Of a stretch of 64,000 nt of DNA, positions 32,594-44,699 are shown one piece after another (within the stretch, counting starts at the first letter, position 1; the number at the start of each line of letters is the position of its first letter). Location of the stretch: contig JBAKBP010007153.1 of the NCBI GenBank assembly GCA_037953745.1, positions 1 through 64,000 on the forward strand. Reading direction: 5' to 3'. The notes beneath the pieces were generated by a model. It saw only the letters and a list, made by a program, of their open reading frames with translations, had not been told where the DNA came from and made no database searches. Source of the stretch: Lithodes maja. Taxonomy: Eukaryota; Arthropoda; Malacostraca; Decapoda; Lithodidae. Made by a program: the position numbers and the translations under genes.

Positions 32594-32985
32594 CTGTATA
32601 TCTGTATGTCTGTATGTTTGTATATATATCTATCTGCCTGTCTGTATGTTTGTCGATATCTATATATTCCTGTCTGTCTGTCTATCTGTATATCTGTCTG
32701 TGTATCTGTCTCTGTGTCGGTCTGTCTGTCTGTCTGTCTGTCCTTAGTTGTCTGTCTATCTGCATATCTGTCTGAATATCTGTCTGTCTGTGTGTATATC
32801 TGTCTGTTTGTCTGTATATATGCCTGTTTGTCTGTATGTATATCTGTCTGTTTGTGTGTATATCTGCCTGTGTGTCTGTCTGTATATATGCCTGTTTGTC
32901 TGTATGTCTGTCTGTATATATGCCTGTTTGTCTGTATGTCTGTCTGTATATATGCCTGTTTGTCTGTATGTATATCTGTACATCT
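32594..32985. repeat. CTGT-rich imperfect repeat
   Basis: CTGTATATCTGTCTGTATG-like units form larger repeats of about 36 bases (GTCTGTATATATGCCTGTTT) near 32815-32970. Cys/Tyr/Ser-rich frames here are repeat artefacts. Confidence 0.9.
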
Positions 32986-33095
32986 TGACCAATATTTTGA
33001 CCAATAGTTTATTTTATCATTTAAGACATTATATATATATAGATTTAGGGTATATAAAAATCACGTTAATAATTAAGTTAGTACAATTTCATCTC

Positions 33096-33097
<2 letters not shown>

Positions 33098-33147
<50 letters not shown>
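33098..33147. repeat. (GA)n microsatellite
   Basis: About 25 GA units. Confidence 0.96.
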
Positions 33148-33148
<1 letters not shown>

Positions 33149-33623
33149 CAAATGGTTTCTCGCCCCCATTATTAACTTATCAGCTGATAGCGAGGGTAAA
33201 ACAGCGTTGTCAAGTTCTGCCCTACCAACGGACTGTTTTTTTTATAGGGCTACAGGCTTCATATGTCAGCAACCCCACCACCACCACCACAACCATTAAC
33301 ACCATCTGGTCCAACGTTTCTGGGGTTATTTTGATAGTTTGTTATATGATTATTGAGGGTTTTGAATACTATTGCCATTTTCGACCAATTTATTATTTAG
33401 TTTCCCCCTAGACTAAGAACAACGCCTCCCCAGACCCCCTTCAAACTAAATAAAGAAACACCAACCTAAACCCCCCCCCCCCTTCACGACCACTACCACC
33501 ACCACCATCAATACTACCGAAGCCAACCATGGTGGTGAAGGGGTTAAGTGTTCATTATATTCCACTGTACTCTGGAAGAACAATGTTAGGTTATAGGGCG
33601 TTTAGGGCATTAATAAATGCATT
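33148..33623. other. Unassigned spacer, possible MITE remnant
   Basis: GTTTCCCCCTAGACTAAGAA with CCCCAGACCCCCTTC (about 33400-33443) resembles the left part of family M elements but is too short to be sure. C homopolymer and CCA-rich patches follow. No gene is seen. Confidence 0.35.
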
Positions 33624-33836
33624 TTAACCCCTTCAGCTCGATGACACATTTTTACCTGCAATTATGGTTAAAGTCATACGATTTTATGTAGTTTAAGAAG
33701 GACCTATTTTATTGAGAGGGATTATTGAGATCGTATTTACCCCTCTCAGTCCTAAAGGTAAATTATAAGCTGAAAATTATCGTCTAATGGTATCCAGAAT
33801 AAGATGGAAATTACGTCATCGTGCTGAAGGGGTTAA
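33624..33836. mobile_element. Palindromic TTAA MITE, CCCC-end family, copy P2
   Basis: A body of 205 bases lies between TTAA at 33624-33627 and TTAA at 33833-33836. The ends are CCCCTTCAGCTCGATGAC and GTCATCGTGCTGAAGGGG, nearly perfect inverted repeats. The internal ATACGATTTTATGTAGTTTA block matches the P1 element at 18060. Confidence 0.82.
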
Positions 33837-34545
33837 AGGTAGTTAATACGAGTAAATAAAGACTAAAATATTGGAAATGTGTTGTTTATATTGATAGAAA
33901 AACTCTTATTTCTTGTCTACGATATCTAAGTGAAAACGTTATAAGTAATAAACTAGTCTATTCATTATAGGTAGGCCATAAATCGTGAACCCTAACCTCT
34001 GTAACTCAAAAAGGGCTAGAGAAAATGGGCTGTAAATTTCTACACCTCTTCCCTGGCTGACCCTTTCCAAATGGTAGAAATATTAGCTCGATTACTATAG
34101 TCGTTTGTGAGTTATAGAGGTTAGTAGTTACGAGTTTTGGTGTATTTATAATGAACAGACTATAGCTATAGTCTACGTTTTCCAGCTTAGGGTAAATGGC
34201 CATGTTACTATCTTGGTTACTCAGCTATTAGGTAGATTTTGTAGCGAAATATGTTGTTATTAAAACTTGGCATGAATAGTCCTACGGTACAGAGGCATAG
34301 TAGATTCATATTTTTCCATTAAATATCGAAAAATCAGTTACTAAGGGATTCAATTCTTTTCAACTGACGATAAATTGCAAAGTTCCCATTATGATTTCTC
34401 AGTTGTTTTGAAGATTTTGTAGGGAAATATGGTGCTAATTATATAAATTTGGTCTTAATATGATGCAGAGTTATAGTAGTTTCATATTTGTCCACGTAGT
34501 ATCGAGAAATCAGCTGCTAAGAGATCCAATTTACCGTCAAATGAA
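33837..34545. other. AT-rich spacer with a weak inverted repeat
   Basis: AACCTCTGTAACTC (about 33993) is mirrored imperfectly by GAGTTATAGAGGTT (about 34110), so a small foldback element at about 33985-34130 is possible. A repeated phrase about TTTTGTAG(C/G)GAAATATG...TTTCATAT occurs twice (34236 and 34418), suggesting an old direct duplication. No gene is seen. Confidence 0.35.
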
Positions 34546-34977
34546 ATGAAACCATGTTGTTGTTGTTCCCCAAGCTGCCTGGCCGAACAGCCCCAAGGCC
34601 CCAAGCAAGGCCAAGGCCACAACCGAGCTCCCCCACAGAACCCTCCCTGCCAACCACAACAAAGCCCGGGTGGGTGACCGAAGCCACTCCATGGCGGGGA
34701 GCTGAGGAGGGTGCAGAAACGCCCGGGAAACCAAAGCCCCACCTAGGGCCCTGTGCCCCTCAGCAATTATGAAGAGAAAGTTGAGGGGCAAAAGGAAAAA
34801 TTTGACACTTTGGCTTCCAATCTTGGTAGATTGGGAGGTCAATCCACGGAAGAGACGCCGTCACTTGAGATCTAGAAAATATATAAGTAAAAGGAACAGC
34901 CAGAGTAAGCTATGGGTATGGCAGAGATCGCTCAGTTCTCACTCTGATAGACCAGCCCATCACCAGATGAAACCATG
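34546..34977 (-). mobile_element. Retroposon with (CAA)n tail, 5'-truncated copy
   Basis: The body (34557-34966) matches the 3' three-quarters of the element at 19856-20392, including the (CAA)n tail (minus strand). A perfect 11-bp target-site duplication, ATGAAACCATG, flanks it at 34546-34556 and 34967-34977. 5' truncation with a long target duplication is the signature of LINE-driven target-primed insertion. Confidence 0.88.
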
Positions 34978-35050
34978 TATAATTTTTTACCATCTCTCTC
35001 CACACGCCGCAATTTTAATAGAGCTAAAACTAGAGTCAGATAATGAATGT

Positions 35051-35560
35051 ATAACTCTATTGACTGAAATCACTCAAACAAGTGGGTACCTCTATATTGT
35101 ATAACTCTATTGACTGAAATCACTCAAACAAGTGGGGTACCTCTATATTGTATAACTCTATTGACTGAAATCACTCAAACAAGTGGGGTACCTCTATATT
35201 GTATAACTCTATTGACTGAAATCACTTAAACAAGTGGGGTACCTCTATATTGTATAACTCTATTGACTGAAATCACTCAAACAAGTGGGGTACCTCTATA
35301 TTGTATAACTCTATTGACTGAAATCACTCAAACAAGTGGGGTACTTCTATATTGTATAACTCTATTGACTGAAATCACTCAAACAAGTGGGGTACCTCTA
35401 TATTGTATAACTCTATTGACTGAAATCACTCAAACAAGTGGGGTACCTCTATATTGTATAACTCTATTGACTGAAATCACTCAAACAAGTGGGGTACCTC
35501 TATATTGTATAACTCTATTGACTGAAATCACTCAAACAAGTGGGGTACCTCTATATTGTC
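35051..35560. repeat. 51-bp minisatellite
   Basis: Ten copies of a 51-base unit beginning ATAACTCTATTGACTGAAAT and containing CAAACAAGTGGGGTACC. The first unit is one base shorter (GTGGGTACC). 51 is a multiple of 3, so the frame through it is a 17-residue repeat and not a gene. Confidence 0.96.
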
Positions 35561-38117
35561 ACAATGGTTATAGTGGCGGTCTAGTAACTGGTTAGTCCAG
35601 AGTTAAATCCCAGCAGTGGGGGTTTAGTATTATTGTGAGAAGACTGGTTCAGTATCCAACCTGTGCCTCCAGTCCTATTCACTCAATTGCTGATGTCTCA
35701 ACCTTGCAATATTTAACTAGTTCCACAACATCCCACCAGGCAATCAATCACTCAGACAAAGTTGCAAACCGTAGCATGGTTGGTAGCGCGTCTGACTGCT
35801 GCTCAAAGGGTCGGCAGTTGGAGCCCATCCAGTGTCATTCATAGACATCAAGAGTTTGGATACTCAGGTCTAGCTATTCGTGGTTGGTATGCCTTGATTT
35901 TATGCAGGATTAACGATTGATTAAGGTGAGTTCTTCTAGACTGGGATATTGGAGTTCATGCAAATACATATAAATAATCAACAGAGGACATAATTATATA
36001 ATCTCGAAAGATAATTTGTAATGCAGCTTTATTTACTTATTCACTAGGTACATATGAAATGAATTAGAAACACTTTTAAAACATGGGGTACTCATAAGTG
36101 GTACAACTTCTCGTTTCAAATCTCCAAGCACGCTCGCGGATCTAGATAGAAATCAGGTATATTCACTTCAGCTATATATAGAGAATTCTTTGAGAATTAG
36201 GCGCACTTCTCTTTTTGAAAGCTTAATAATGGAAGTTACTAATAATTCAGTTTTATTTCAGCTTCACTAATATATTGTGTGAACTTAATCTCGTGAATGA
36301 TAGTGGACGATTGGATACGTGTTCCAGTATTTATTGGCACTAAATACGGAAGCTCAAGCATAGAGGTATTTTCAGTTGTAGCTCAAGTTTGTGGACTCTA
36401 AAATATTATAGTATCCACAGAGATATTTTCAGAGTTCATGAAAGTATAGGTAAATCTTCTTATTTAAGTTAAATTCACAGTTAATGTACTACGAGGATTA
36501 TAGACGTAATTTCTAGATGAACACTTTACTAATAGGATGGTAAGGTTCACTGGATAAGGTAACACTTCGTTTCTATAACTCGAAATTCAGGTTGAACGGA
36601 CTGTTTACTTTCAACTTGACGGAAATGATTGAGTTGCTAAACAGGTAAAATCCGTCTAAATTCGGTATATAGATTATTTGATGAGTTAAAACGGTGTGTT
36701 GAAGATCGTTATTTATAGGACGTATTGATCTTCTTGGTTATTTAAATCTTAATCTCGTAGGACACTTTATATAAATTGTTCACATATTTTGAGATGTTGA
36801 AACTCTGGTTATTTCGATCACTTTGAGTTCTACCTTTCTAGTATCTCGTCACTGATACTGAATTAAAGTATTTCTATATTATTTCTTTTCTTGTTGTAGA
36901 GATGCACTTCGTTGAGTTTTTCTTCTGATGTTCCGTGGGCCGTCCAGGTTGTCCGGTCGTGTGGAGAAGTTACAGTTGGATTAATGGGCTTGGGGTCTTA
37001 AATATGTTCCGTAACTTAGTGGAGTAACAGTTGGTCACCATATCGGATTAACGCAAGTATTCTCAGCATATGCTTCCAACGAATCTTAACTATCCTGACC
37101 TTTATATTAATCGTTGATGGAGTTCTGTTCAGGTACTCTTGAAATGAGGTTTTAAATGCTATGTTTCAGGTCTTGCCGGATTAACTTAGCATCGGACTAA
37201 CGCAAGATTAGTTTAGATAATTGCTCTTCTTGACTGTCGCTAACCCTTATAAGAGGTTCAAAGAACTCGGGCGGTGTTAACCTTTTAGTCACAAATTCTG
37301 GTGGGTTGCCACAGACAATTTGTGCCTAGGATTTATGTATGCAGAGTGCCCGTGAAGGCATCTCGCTAAACCCTTCTAACACAAAAGATCTTTCTACCTT
37401 ACTGTAGATCTCTGTGAGAAGTGTTAGTATGATTTCTTAATAGAAAAATGCTGAAAGGGAGGCTTTTGCCTTACTCTTTCAATGTTTTATCTATACAGAA
37501 ATATAACTAATAAATATAACGATATTAATCCCTGGGAGTGCCAGAAATAAGAAAGTTACACTTATGTAGATTACTTGTTACACTATGATACAAAACTATT
37601 ATAGGGCTCTATGTTAAGAGATGGGGTTGCCACAAATAACAAAGATCCTAGAATAAAGTTATTATATCTACAGATAGTATAAGGACTTCGGGGTGCCGTG
37701 ATCAATAACTATTCCATAAAAATCAATGTTTCCACAGAGCGGGTTGCCGATCCAAGGAAAATTATTTCTACTTGCCTTCCTTCTCTCTTCTCGGGGTTTA
37801 TATAGTTTTGCAAAAGGGGGGTAGGGTTTTTAGAGCTGGTGTTGTCTGATTCCGAGAAAGGGTTATTTATTCCTATCGGAACTGTGCACGGGTATTGATA
37901 ATAGAAGATATAGAAGGAAGTAGTTTTCTATTCCTGCAACACTTGTTAACTATTATTTGGAAAGGAAAACATGGGGAACATAGATTTCTATATATATTGC
38001 TAACTTGCTGGCAAGAAGTTTAAGTTGGTAGTTCTGGGTCACTGGAGGTCGGGATGCCGCTACTGTTTGCACAGAGAGGGAGAAAGAGGTTTTGAAAACT
38101 TGGTGTTGCCTGATCTC
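35561..38117. other. Long AT-rich stretch without recognisable genes
   Basis: Two tRNA-like patches may be old SINE heads: about 35573-35625 (GAGTTAAATCCC as a weak B box) and about 35768-35832 (GTAGCATGGTTGGTAGCGC as an A-box-like arm with AGTTGGAGCCC as a weak B box). From about 37450 to 38115, phrases such as GGGTTGCC and GGTGTTGYCTGATYYC recur. Part of this (about 37840-38000) is homologous to the sequence on the other side of CR1 element A (about 42376-42530). No open frame of note is present. Confidence 0.4.
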
Positions 38118-38313
38118 AAGAACATAAGAACAGAAGAAAGCCGATTGGCCTAAGCAAGGCAGATCCCTGTCCCACACAACCCCAATTACAAAGCCCAATT
38201 ATAGGCTAAACACTCTAATACCCTGAGGATCATCTTACCAAAACGGTTAGAGATTAACGCAGGATTACGGGGGTCTGCAGAGCGCTGATTGGCCCAAACC
38301 GGCTGATCCCCCT

Positions 38314-39896
38314 TCACACCCAACCCTTCTCATCCATATGCTTATCCAATTTTATCTTAAAGCTCCCTACCGTTTTTGATCCCACTATAGCACTTGGTAG
38401 TCCATTCCACCCATCTACAACTCTGTTACCAAACCAATATTTGCCTATATCTTTTCTGAAACTAAATTTATCTAATTTGAAACCATTGGTACGATCGCCA
38501 TCACTGAGCTTTAGTACATTTGTCATGTCCCCTTTGTTAATCCCACTAACCCACTTGAACACCTCTATCATATCCCCTCTAACTCTGCGTCTCTCTAACG
38601 AATGTAAACCTAATTTCTTCAACCTTTCTTTATACGGAAGATTTCTAATATTATGGATCATTTTTGTCATTCTACGCTGTACTCTCTCCAATGAATCTAT
38701 GTCCATTCTGTAATAAGGACACCAAAATTGGACAGCATAATCCATATGGGGTCTCACTAATGACAAGTAAAGTTTTAAGATAACATCAGCAGTTCTGTTA
38801 CTCACACTCCTAGAGATGAACCCGATAATCCTGTTTGCCTTATTACGAACGCTTATACACTGTTTTCTAGGCTTCAAATCATTGCTACCAAACACACCTA
38901 GATCTTTCTCGCAGTCTGAATTTTCTAATTCTAAATTAGCTAGTTTATATTTAACATTTGTTTGCATCTTCCCTATCTTTAATACCTTGCATTTGTCAAT
39001 GTTAAACTTCATCTGCCAATTTACTGACCATTCATGTAAAAGGTATCTAGATCCCTTTGGAGGCACTCTATATCGCTATCTGAATCAATTGATCTCCCCA
39101 TTTTAGTATCGTCTGCGAATTTACTTATCCTACTAGTTATACCTAAATCTAGGTCATTTATGTATATAAGAAACAACAGGGGACCTAATACCGATCCCTG
39201 GGGGACACCACTTTTGACTGCTCCCCACTCTGACTTGGTACCATTTATGCTGACTCTCTGTTTCCTACCAATTAGCCATGACCTAATCCATCCCAACAAC
39301 GACCCTCCTATTCCATGTGCCTCAACCTTTCTCATCAATCTCTCATGAGGGACTCTGTCGAAAGCTTTACTGAAATCTAAATATATAATATCATATGACT
39401 TGTCACTATCTACTGCTTCATATACCTCTGAGAAAATGCTAAGCAAATTAGTAAGGCAAGAACGTCCCTGAGTGAATCCATGCTGAGAAGAATTTATTAA
39501 GCTACATTTTTCTAAGTGGCTTCTAATTTTCCTAGCAATAATAGACTCTAGCAACTTTCCTATGATTGATGTGAGACTAATGGGACGGTAATTGGATGCT
39601 ATCGATTTATCACCTTTTTTGAAGATCGGAACTACATTTGCAAGCTTCCAAGCTTCTGGAACTAAACCTGTTTCTAATGACTTGTTAAATAAAAATGCTA
39701 ATGGGCTACTTAACTCATCTCTGCATTCTTTTAATACTGTAGCATATACCTCGTCAGGACCAGGCGATTTTTGAGGTTTCAGTCTGTCAATTTCCTTAAG
39801 CACATCATTTCTACTTATACTAACTGTACTTAACATATTTTCTATACTATCACTACATACCATATTGACTTCTGGAATCTGTGCCCAAATTTTCAT
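38314..39896 (-). pseudogene. ORF2 reverse transcriptase of element A
   Basis: Frame 1 (39896-39021) holds SPGPDEVYATVLKECRDEL, NYRPISLTSIIGKLLE, QHGFTQGRSCLTNLL, IIYLDFSKAFDRVPHERL, GVPQGSVLGPLLFLIYINDL and SKFADDTKMG (FADD box). Compared with copy B, two extra T residues near 39036-39040 shift the frame. Frame 2 (39066-38314) continues with EWSVNWQMKFNIDKCKVL, DLGVFGSNDLKP, RPHMDYAVQFWCPYYRMDID and FGNRVVDGWNGLP. It would synthesise cDNA at the nicked target. Confidence 0.9.
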
Positions 39897-40170
39897 TAGT
39901 GAAAACGGAAAGAAACTGACTATTTAATGTACTGCACATTTCTAAATAATTTTCTGTTATTTCGCCTATTGAAGTTTTTAGGGGGCCTATTACATCTCTA
40001 ACTTTAGATTTATATAGTTGGTAAAAAGCTTTAGGGTTATTTTTTGAGTCACTGGCTATCCTTATTTCATAATTTCTTTTTGCTTTCCTGATTTCCCTTT
40101 TGACCTGTCTTGATAGAGTCTGATAGTATATATGTAGATGATTTTCGCCTTTCTTTATTTTTCTATATAA

Positions 40171-41298
40171 TTATATTCCTTTCTTTTTTCCTATAAGATC
40201 TATTAGCTTATTAGTCATCCATTTTGGTTGGTTCTGCGTCGATCTAAATCTTCTTTTAGGGATATATTTATTTTGAGCATTGTGGAGTGAAGCAATAAAC
40301 TGGTTATATGTAGGTGGCAAGTTTAACTCTGGCATAGCCTGACTTAATTGCTTAACAATAGGGTCCACTCTTAAGTCTCTTCTTAGCCCACCATAATCGG
40401 CTTTCCTGAAATCTGGGATAAGTGTCGTATTCTCTTTAGCATTCCCTGTCCATTGTATATTAAAATAAATAGATTTATGATCGCTATTTCCTAGGTGGTC
40501 ACCAATCTCTACATTATTTATCATATGTTCATTGTTACTGAAAACTAAATCAAGAATATTAATACCTCTAGTCGGCGTATCTATGAATTGAAATAACAAA
40601 CTATCTTGTACTACCTCAATAAACTCTACTGAATCGGAGTCGCCTATTTGGTGCTGCCAATCAATGTTCGGAAAATTAAAATCCCCCATAATGCACACAT
40701 TGCTAAACCTTGATGCTATTTTAATTTCCTCCCATAACGATGTTCCGCCATTTCTACTCATATTAGGCGGTCTATATATAACTCCAATAACTATGGCCTC
40801 ACTACCTTCGTTAACCTCTACCCAAACATTTTCATTATCATTATTTAGTCTAATACCTGATTTAATACAGCTTTTTAATATACTGACAACCACTGCTATA
40901 CCCTCGCCCCTCCTACTTGTTCGGTCATATTTAAACAAACTATTTCCTGGAATATCAAATTCTGCTAAATAATGCCTAGATTCTGTATTAATCCACGTTT
41001 CAGTTAGCGCTATTATGTCTATATTTTCTGTGCTAACGAGTGCTCTAAGTTCGTTCATTTTGTTACATAAACTACAATTTGTATAATATACCCTCAACCT
41101 ATTACTTTTATTTGCAACTAATTTTCTATTGTGTTTAGCTAACTTTTTATTTCCTGTTGAACTACTAGCTCTAGACGGAAATTCTACTCTATCAGTATTC
41201 TCATCTTTACTATCAGTTACATGTGTAGTGTTATCGATACTACTATTACACATCACTATATCCGCACTATCTTGACTGATTATTTCCATTTTACTCAC
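40171..41298 (-). pseudogene. ORF2 endonuclease region of element A
   Basis: A frame of 375 residues. LRVYYTNCSLCNKMNELRAL and IIALTETWINT mark the N-terminal endonuclease blocks. VIGVIYRPPNMSRN, IMGDFNFPNIDW, DTPTRGINILDLVFSN and GNSDHKSIYF are the later catalytic blocks (GDFN, SDH). The C-terminal KPKRRF/QPKWMTNKL linker leads toward the RT, but the join to the RT frame at 39896 is broken. The Met at 41298 is plausible as the ORF2 start. Confidence 0.88.
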
Positions 41299-41534
41299 TG
41301 GTTTGTCACATGAAGTACCTGCTACATATGGAGACAGTATTTTACTTACACACCCATTTTTTTTTTTTGTTAACGAAACCCCGCAACAATCTTGTCCAGT
41401 GAGCTGGCTAAGGTCGAAACTCCTAGTCGAGAAAGATGTACTCCATCCTGGGCATACAGTTCATCCTTACCATAGAAGTGGGTCCAGTTATCTAGGAATG
41501 GTATTGACTTTGCCTTGCAATACTTCTCCACTGG

Positions 41535-42264
41535 CTATTTACACCAATAGCCCTGGAGGACCGTTCCTTCCGTACCCCTTCTTGGCAGGATACTGTGTAC
41601 CACAGGAAATCCACCCTTCTCCTTGATCCTCTCCAGAATTTCCTGGTACTTGGTCAGCAACTCCTCAGTCCTGCATCTCCATATGTCATTGGACCCCGCA
41701 TTGATGAAGATGATGGGGCCCTCCCCACCCACTTCTAGGACACCATCCATCTTCTCTGCGACCCTCCCGACTCCGGCGCCAGGTAGGCAGACAACTTTAC
41801 TAACATGAGTGTTAGTAGCCCCGTCAAGGTACCTAACCATTGAATCACCGACAATGAACTTAGATTTTTTCCGTTGTCGGCGTGTAGCAGGAGTTGTAGC
41901 AGCAGTTGTTGCAGCAACAGCAGCAGACTCCCCCCCCCCCCCCTCTCATTGCCTCGATGATCGCCACTTCCTCGCCATCACTCTCATCAGCCAAGGTGCT
42001 GAAGTTGTTGTGGGTCTTGAGTGGCTGCCTTTTCAGCTTGCAGGCCGTTGCACTTGTAGACACCACTTTCCAGGGGGCTTCACGATCCCTGGGAACACTT
42101 CCGGTAGCCTCACACTTCTTCTCCGCCATAGCTAGTCTCAAGGCCAAATTTTCATCTCTGAGACACTGAATCTCCTGCTCCACATTCTCCAGTCTTTCTT
42201 GCAAAGCAAGACAAAGCTGGAGAGTATGGGAGGAGACAGCAGACTCATCAACACCAGCCATCAC
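41535..42264 (-). pseudogene. ORF1 of element A: coiled coil plus SGNH-type esterase, frameshifted
   Basis: The first frame starts at 42264 (MMAGVDESAV). It has a leucine-rich helical stretch (LCLALQERLENVEQEIQCLR) and Lys/Arg-rich sequence (KLKRQPLKTHN). It then runs into a 13-base C homopolymer (41930-41942), where the frame changes. In a later frame FIVGDSMVRYLDG gives the GDS nucleophile motif, and IIFINAGSND and VVHSILPRRG give downstream SGNH-like blocks. Another shift occurs near 41540. ORF1 esterases are known in CR1-group elements; their role in retrotransposition is not settled. Confidence 0.72.
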
Positions 42265-42375
42265 TAAGGAAGTTCACTAGGACCTCACTAAGGGTAAACA
42301 GGTACACTAGCGGTCACTGGGGACATCCGCACTGGTCAAGGGTCAGAGGGCAACTGAAGTCAAGGGTCAGAAGGT

Positions 42376-42947
42376 ATGATTTATCTTTACCCAAGTGTGC
42401 ATGGGTATGATTAGTAAAATTATATACATCACTCCTCTTCCACTTCTGGAACATTTGTTAGTGGTTATTTATAAGAATAGTACATAGGGAACATCTGTTT
42501 TAGATAATATTCTTAACCTGTTGGTGCGGGGTTAAGGGGTCATGAGGGGGGAGTCGGTTTGCTCGCTGGTGCGTATAGGTTTTTCTTTACGTATTTTAGA
42601 CGGCTGGTAAGTCTTCAAATAGACTTGATGGGATATGTCAAGGTTAGCTTTTCTGGGTAGAGTGAACATAATATTTTCTAGCATAAGATTATTCATTAAA
42701 CAAGTTTACATTAGTTTAATAGACTGGCAATCTTGAATGCTGAATTGGCTATAGTGCGGCGTCCTTAGGTCACGTGACTTTCCTCCCGGGCTAAAGGAGG
42801 GAATGCTTTGGCAGACAAATCTTTATAGTTTAACATACAAGTGTCTCACAATCTCTACTTAGGTTAGAGTTACTCAATATATTTAGGATTGAGATTCTTG
42901 ATATATCTTAATCTTCATGCAGAATCAATTATCAATGTTACTTAAGA
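42376..42947. other. Unassigned spacer, partly homologous to 37840-38000
   Basis: GTGTGCATGGGTATGATTAG, GGTTATTTATAAGAATAG and TAGGGAACATCTG resemble TGTGCACGGGTATTGATAAT and TGGGGAACATAGAT left of element A. The region looks like a diverged duplicate into which element A inserted. No gene is seen. Confidence 0.4.
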
Positions 42948-43250
42948 CTTTTATACCGTCGACTGTATCGGTTGGTACTGCTGGGGGTCACTTTTATACC
43001 GTCGACTGTATCGGTTGGTACTGCTGGGGGTCACTTTTATACCGTCGACTGTATCGGTTGGTACTGCTCGGGGTCACTTTTATACCGTCGACTGTATCGG
43101 TTGGTACTGCTGGGGGTCACTTTTATACCGTCGACTGTATCGGTTGGTACTGCTGGGGGTCACTTTTATACCGTCGACTGTATCGGTTGGTACTGCTGGG
43201 GGTCACTTTTATACCGTCGACTGTATCGGTTGGTACTGCTGGGGGTCACT
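42948..43250. repeat. 43-bp minisatellite
   Basis: Seven near-identical copies of a 43-base unit (CTTTTATACCGTCGACTGTA, then TCGGTTGGTACTGCTGGGGG, then TCA). Only one unit differs (GCTCGGGG near 43068). Confidence 0.96.
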
Positions 43251-43910
43251 TTCTTATCTAGGGATTTAGCAAAGGCAACAAGTTCGTTGGCTCACCAACT
43301 CGGAAGGAAGCGTGTGTGATTTGTTTGATTTTAAAATAGAGAATTGTTAGTTTCTAAAGAAGGCATGTACATAGTTGTTTTTATAATTCTTATAGAAGTT
43401 TAGAAAGCATCTCTAAGAGATGGTTTGATAGGACTCTTGTAATTCGACGAGATCCTTAGGCATGGTTGATTTCAGTACATTCTATTTATTTGTATAACTC
43501 TTTTTAGTGACAGGTTGCCTTAATATTAATTACACTTTCTTTACTCATTGTTTTTCTTCCTAATGTTTAATGTTTCCTTAATATTAATTACATAGATATA
43601 TACATGTATATATATATATATATATATACACATGTCATTTCAAAATGGTTGGGAAAACAAGATTCTCCTGGTGACTGTTGTGGTCCTTTGCAGGCAGATT
43701 TTCTTTCCTGGCGTGACTGGCGAGTCGGCCGTTTCTCTGTCCCGTCTTCCGGGTGGTTGACCTTGACATCGTTGGTTGGGGCGGGGTCGTGGCATTCCTT
43801 TCCGTTGTTTTCTTTTCTTCCGCTTTTCTGGTTTTCTTTTTCTTGTTCTTTTCCGTTTTCTTCTTCTCCTCTCCTTCCGTTGTTTTCGTTTTCCTCGTTA
43901 TTTTACTGGT
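43251..43910. other. Unassigned spacer with (TA)n
   Basis: A (TA)n tract lies at about 43606-43628 and a pyrimidine-rich TTTTC/TTCTT stretch at about 43800-43885. No gene is seen. Confidence 0.45.
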
Positions 43911-44594
43911 AACTGTCCAGTAAAGTCCCTGCAACAAGGACACGCCCTAGCCCTATTGTAAATGTCCAGTAAAGTCCCTGCAACAAGGACACGCCCTAGC
44001 CCTATTGTAAATGTCCAGTAAAGTCCCTGCAACAAGGACACGCCCTAGCCCTATTGTAAATGTCCAGTAAAGTCCCTGCAACAAGGACACGCCCTAGCCC
44101 TATTGTAAATGTCCAGTAAAGTCCCTGCAACAAGGACACGCCCTAGCCCTATTGTAAATGTCCAGTAAAGTTCCTGCAACAAGGACACGCCCTAGCCCTA
44201 TTGTAAATGTCCAGTAAAGTCCCTGCAACAAGGACACGCCCTAGCCCTATTGTAAATGTCCAGTAAAGTCCCTGCAACAAGGACACGCCCTAGCCCTATT
44301 GTAAATGTCCAGTAAAGTCCCTGCAACAAGGACACGCCCTAGCTCTATTGTAAATGTCCAGTAAAGTCCCTGCAACAAGGACACGCCCTAGCCCTATTGT
44401 AAATGTCCAGTAAAGTCCCTGCAACAAGGACACGCCCTAGCCCTATTGTAAATGTCCAGTAAAGTCCCTGCAACAAGGACACGCCCTAGCCCTAGTGTAA
44501 ATGTCCAGTAAAGTCCCTGCAACAAGGACACGCCCTAGCCCTATTGTAAATGTCCAGTAAAGTCCCTGCAACAAGGACACGCCCTAGCCCTATT
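43911..44594. repeat. 49-bp minisatellite
   Basis: Fourteen nearly identical copies of a 49-base unit beginning TGTCCAGTAAAGTCCCTGCA and containing CAAGGACACGCCCTAGCCC. Only a few single-base variants occur, such as GTTCCTG, CTAGCTC and CTAGTGT. High identity suggests recent expansion. Confidence 0.96.
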
Positions 44595-44699
44595 CAGGAA
44601 CAAATTGTGATATACGAACATTAAATACAGGAGCAATCTTGATGCACAGGAAAAATATGAACTACAGGAAACATGAGTAGGCCTATACAGGAACAAAGT

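Larger units (their letters stand above)
38118..42375 (-). mobile_element. CR1-group non-LTR retrotransposon A, near full length
   Basis: Minus-strand element with ORF1 (coiled coil plus esterase), ORF2 (endonuclease plus RT), a 3' UTR and a terminal AAGAACATAAGAAC repeat read on the plus strand at 38118. The 5' limit is placed near 42375, upstream of the ORF1 Met at 42264, where a TCAAGGGTCAGA direct repeat occurs and homology to the flanking sequence resumes. The copy is about 4.26 kb with several frameshifts. It is clearly the same family as B (45946-52098). Confidence 0.85.

Noticed and set aside
32432..33007. Cys/Ser/Tyr-rich 'secreted' protein
   Set aside because: It is CTGT simple sequence; the reverse frame is equally open and equally low in complexity.
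35263..35595. Repeat protein with TEITQTSG units
   Set aside because: It is the 51-bp minisatellite read in one of its open frames.
35768..35835. tRNA gene
   Set aside because: Only an A-box-like arm and a weak B-box match are present; the acceptor stem does not pair convincingly. Noted only as a possible SINE remnant.
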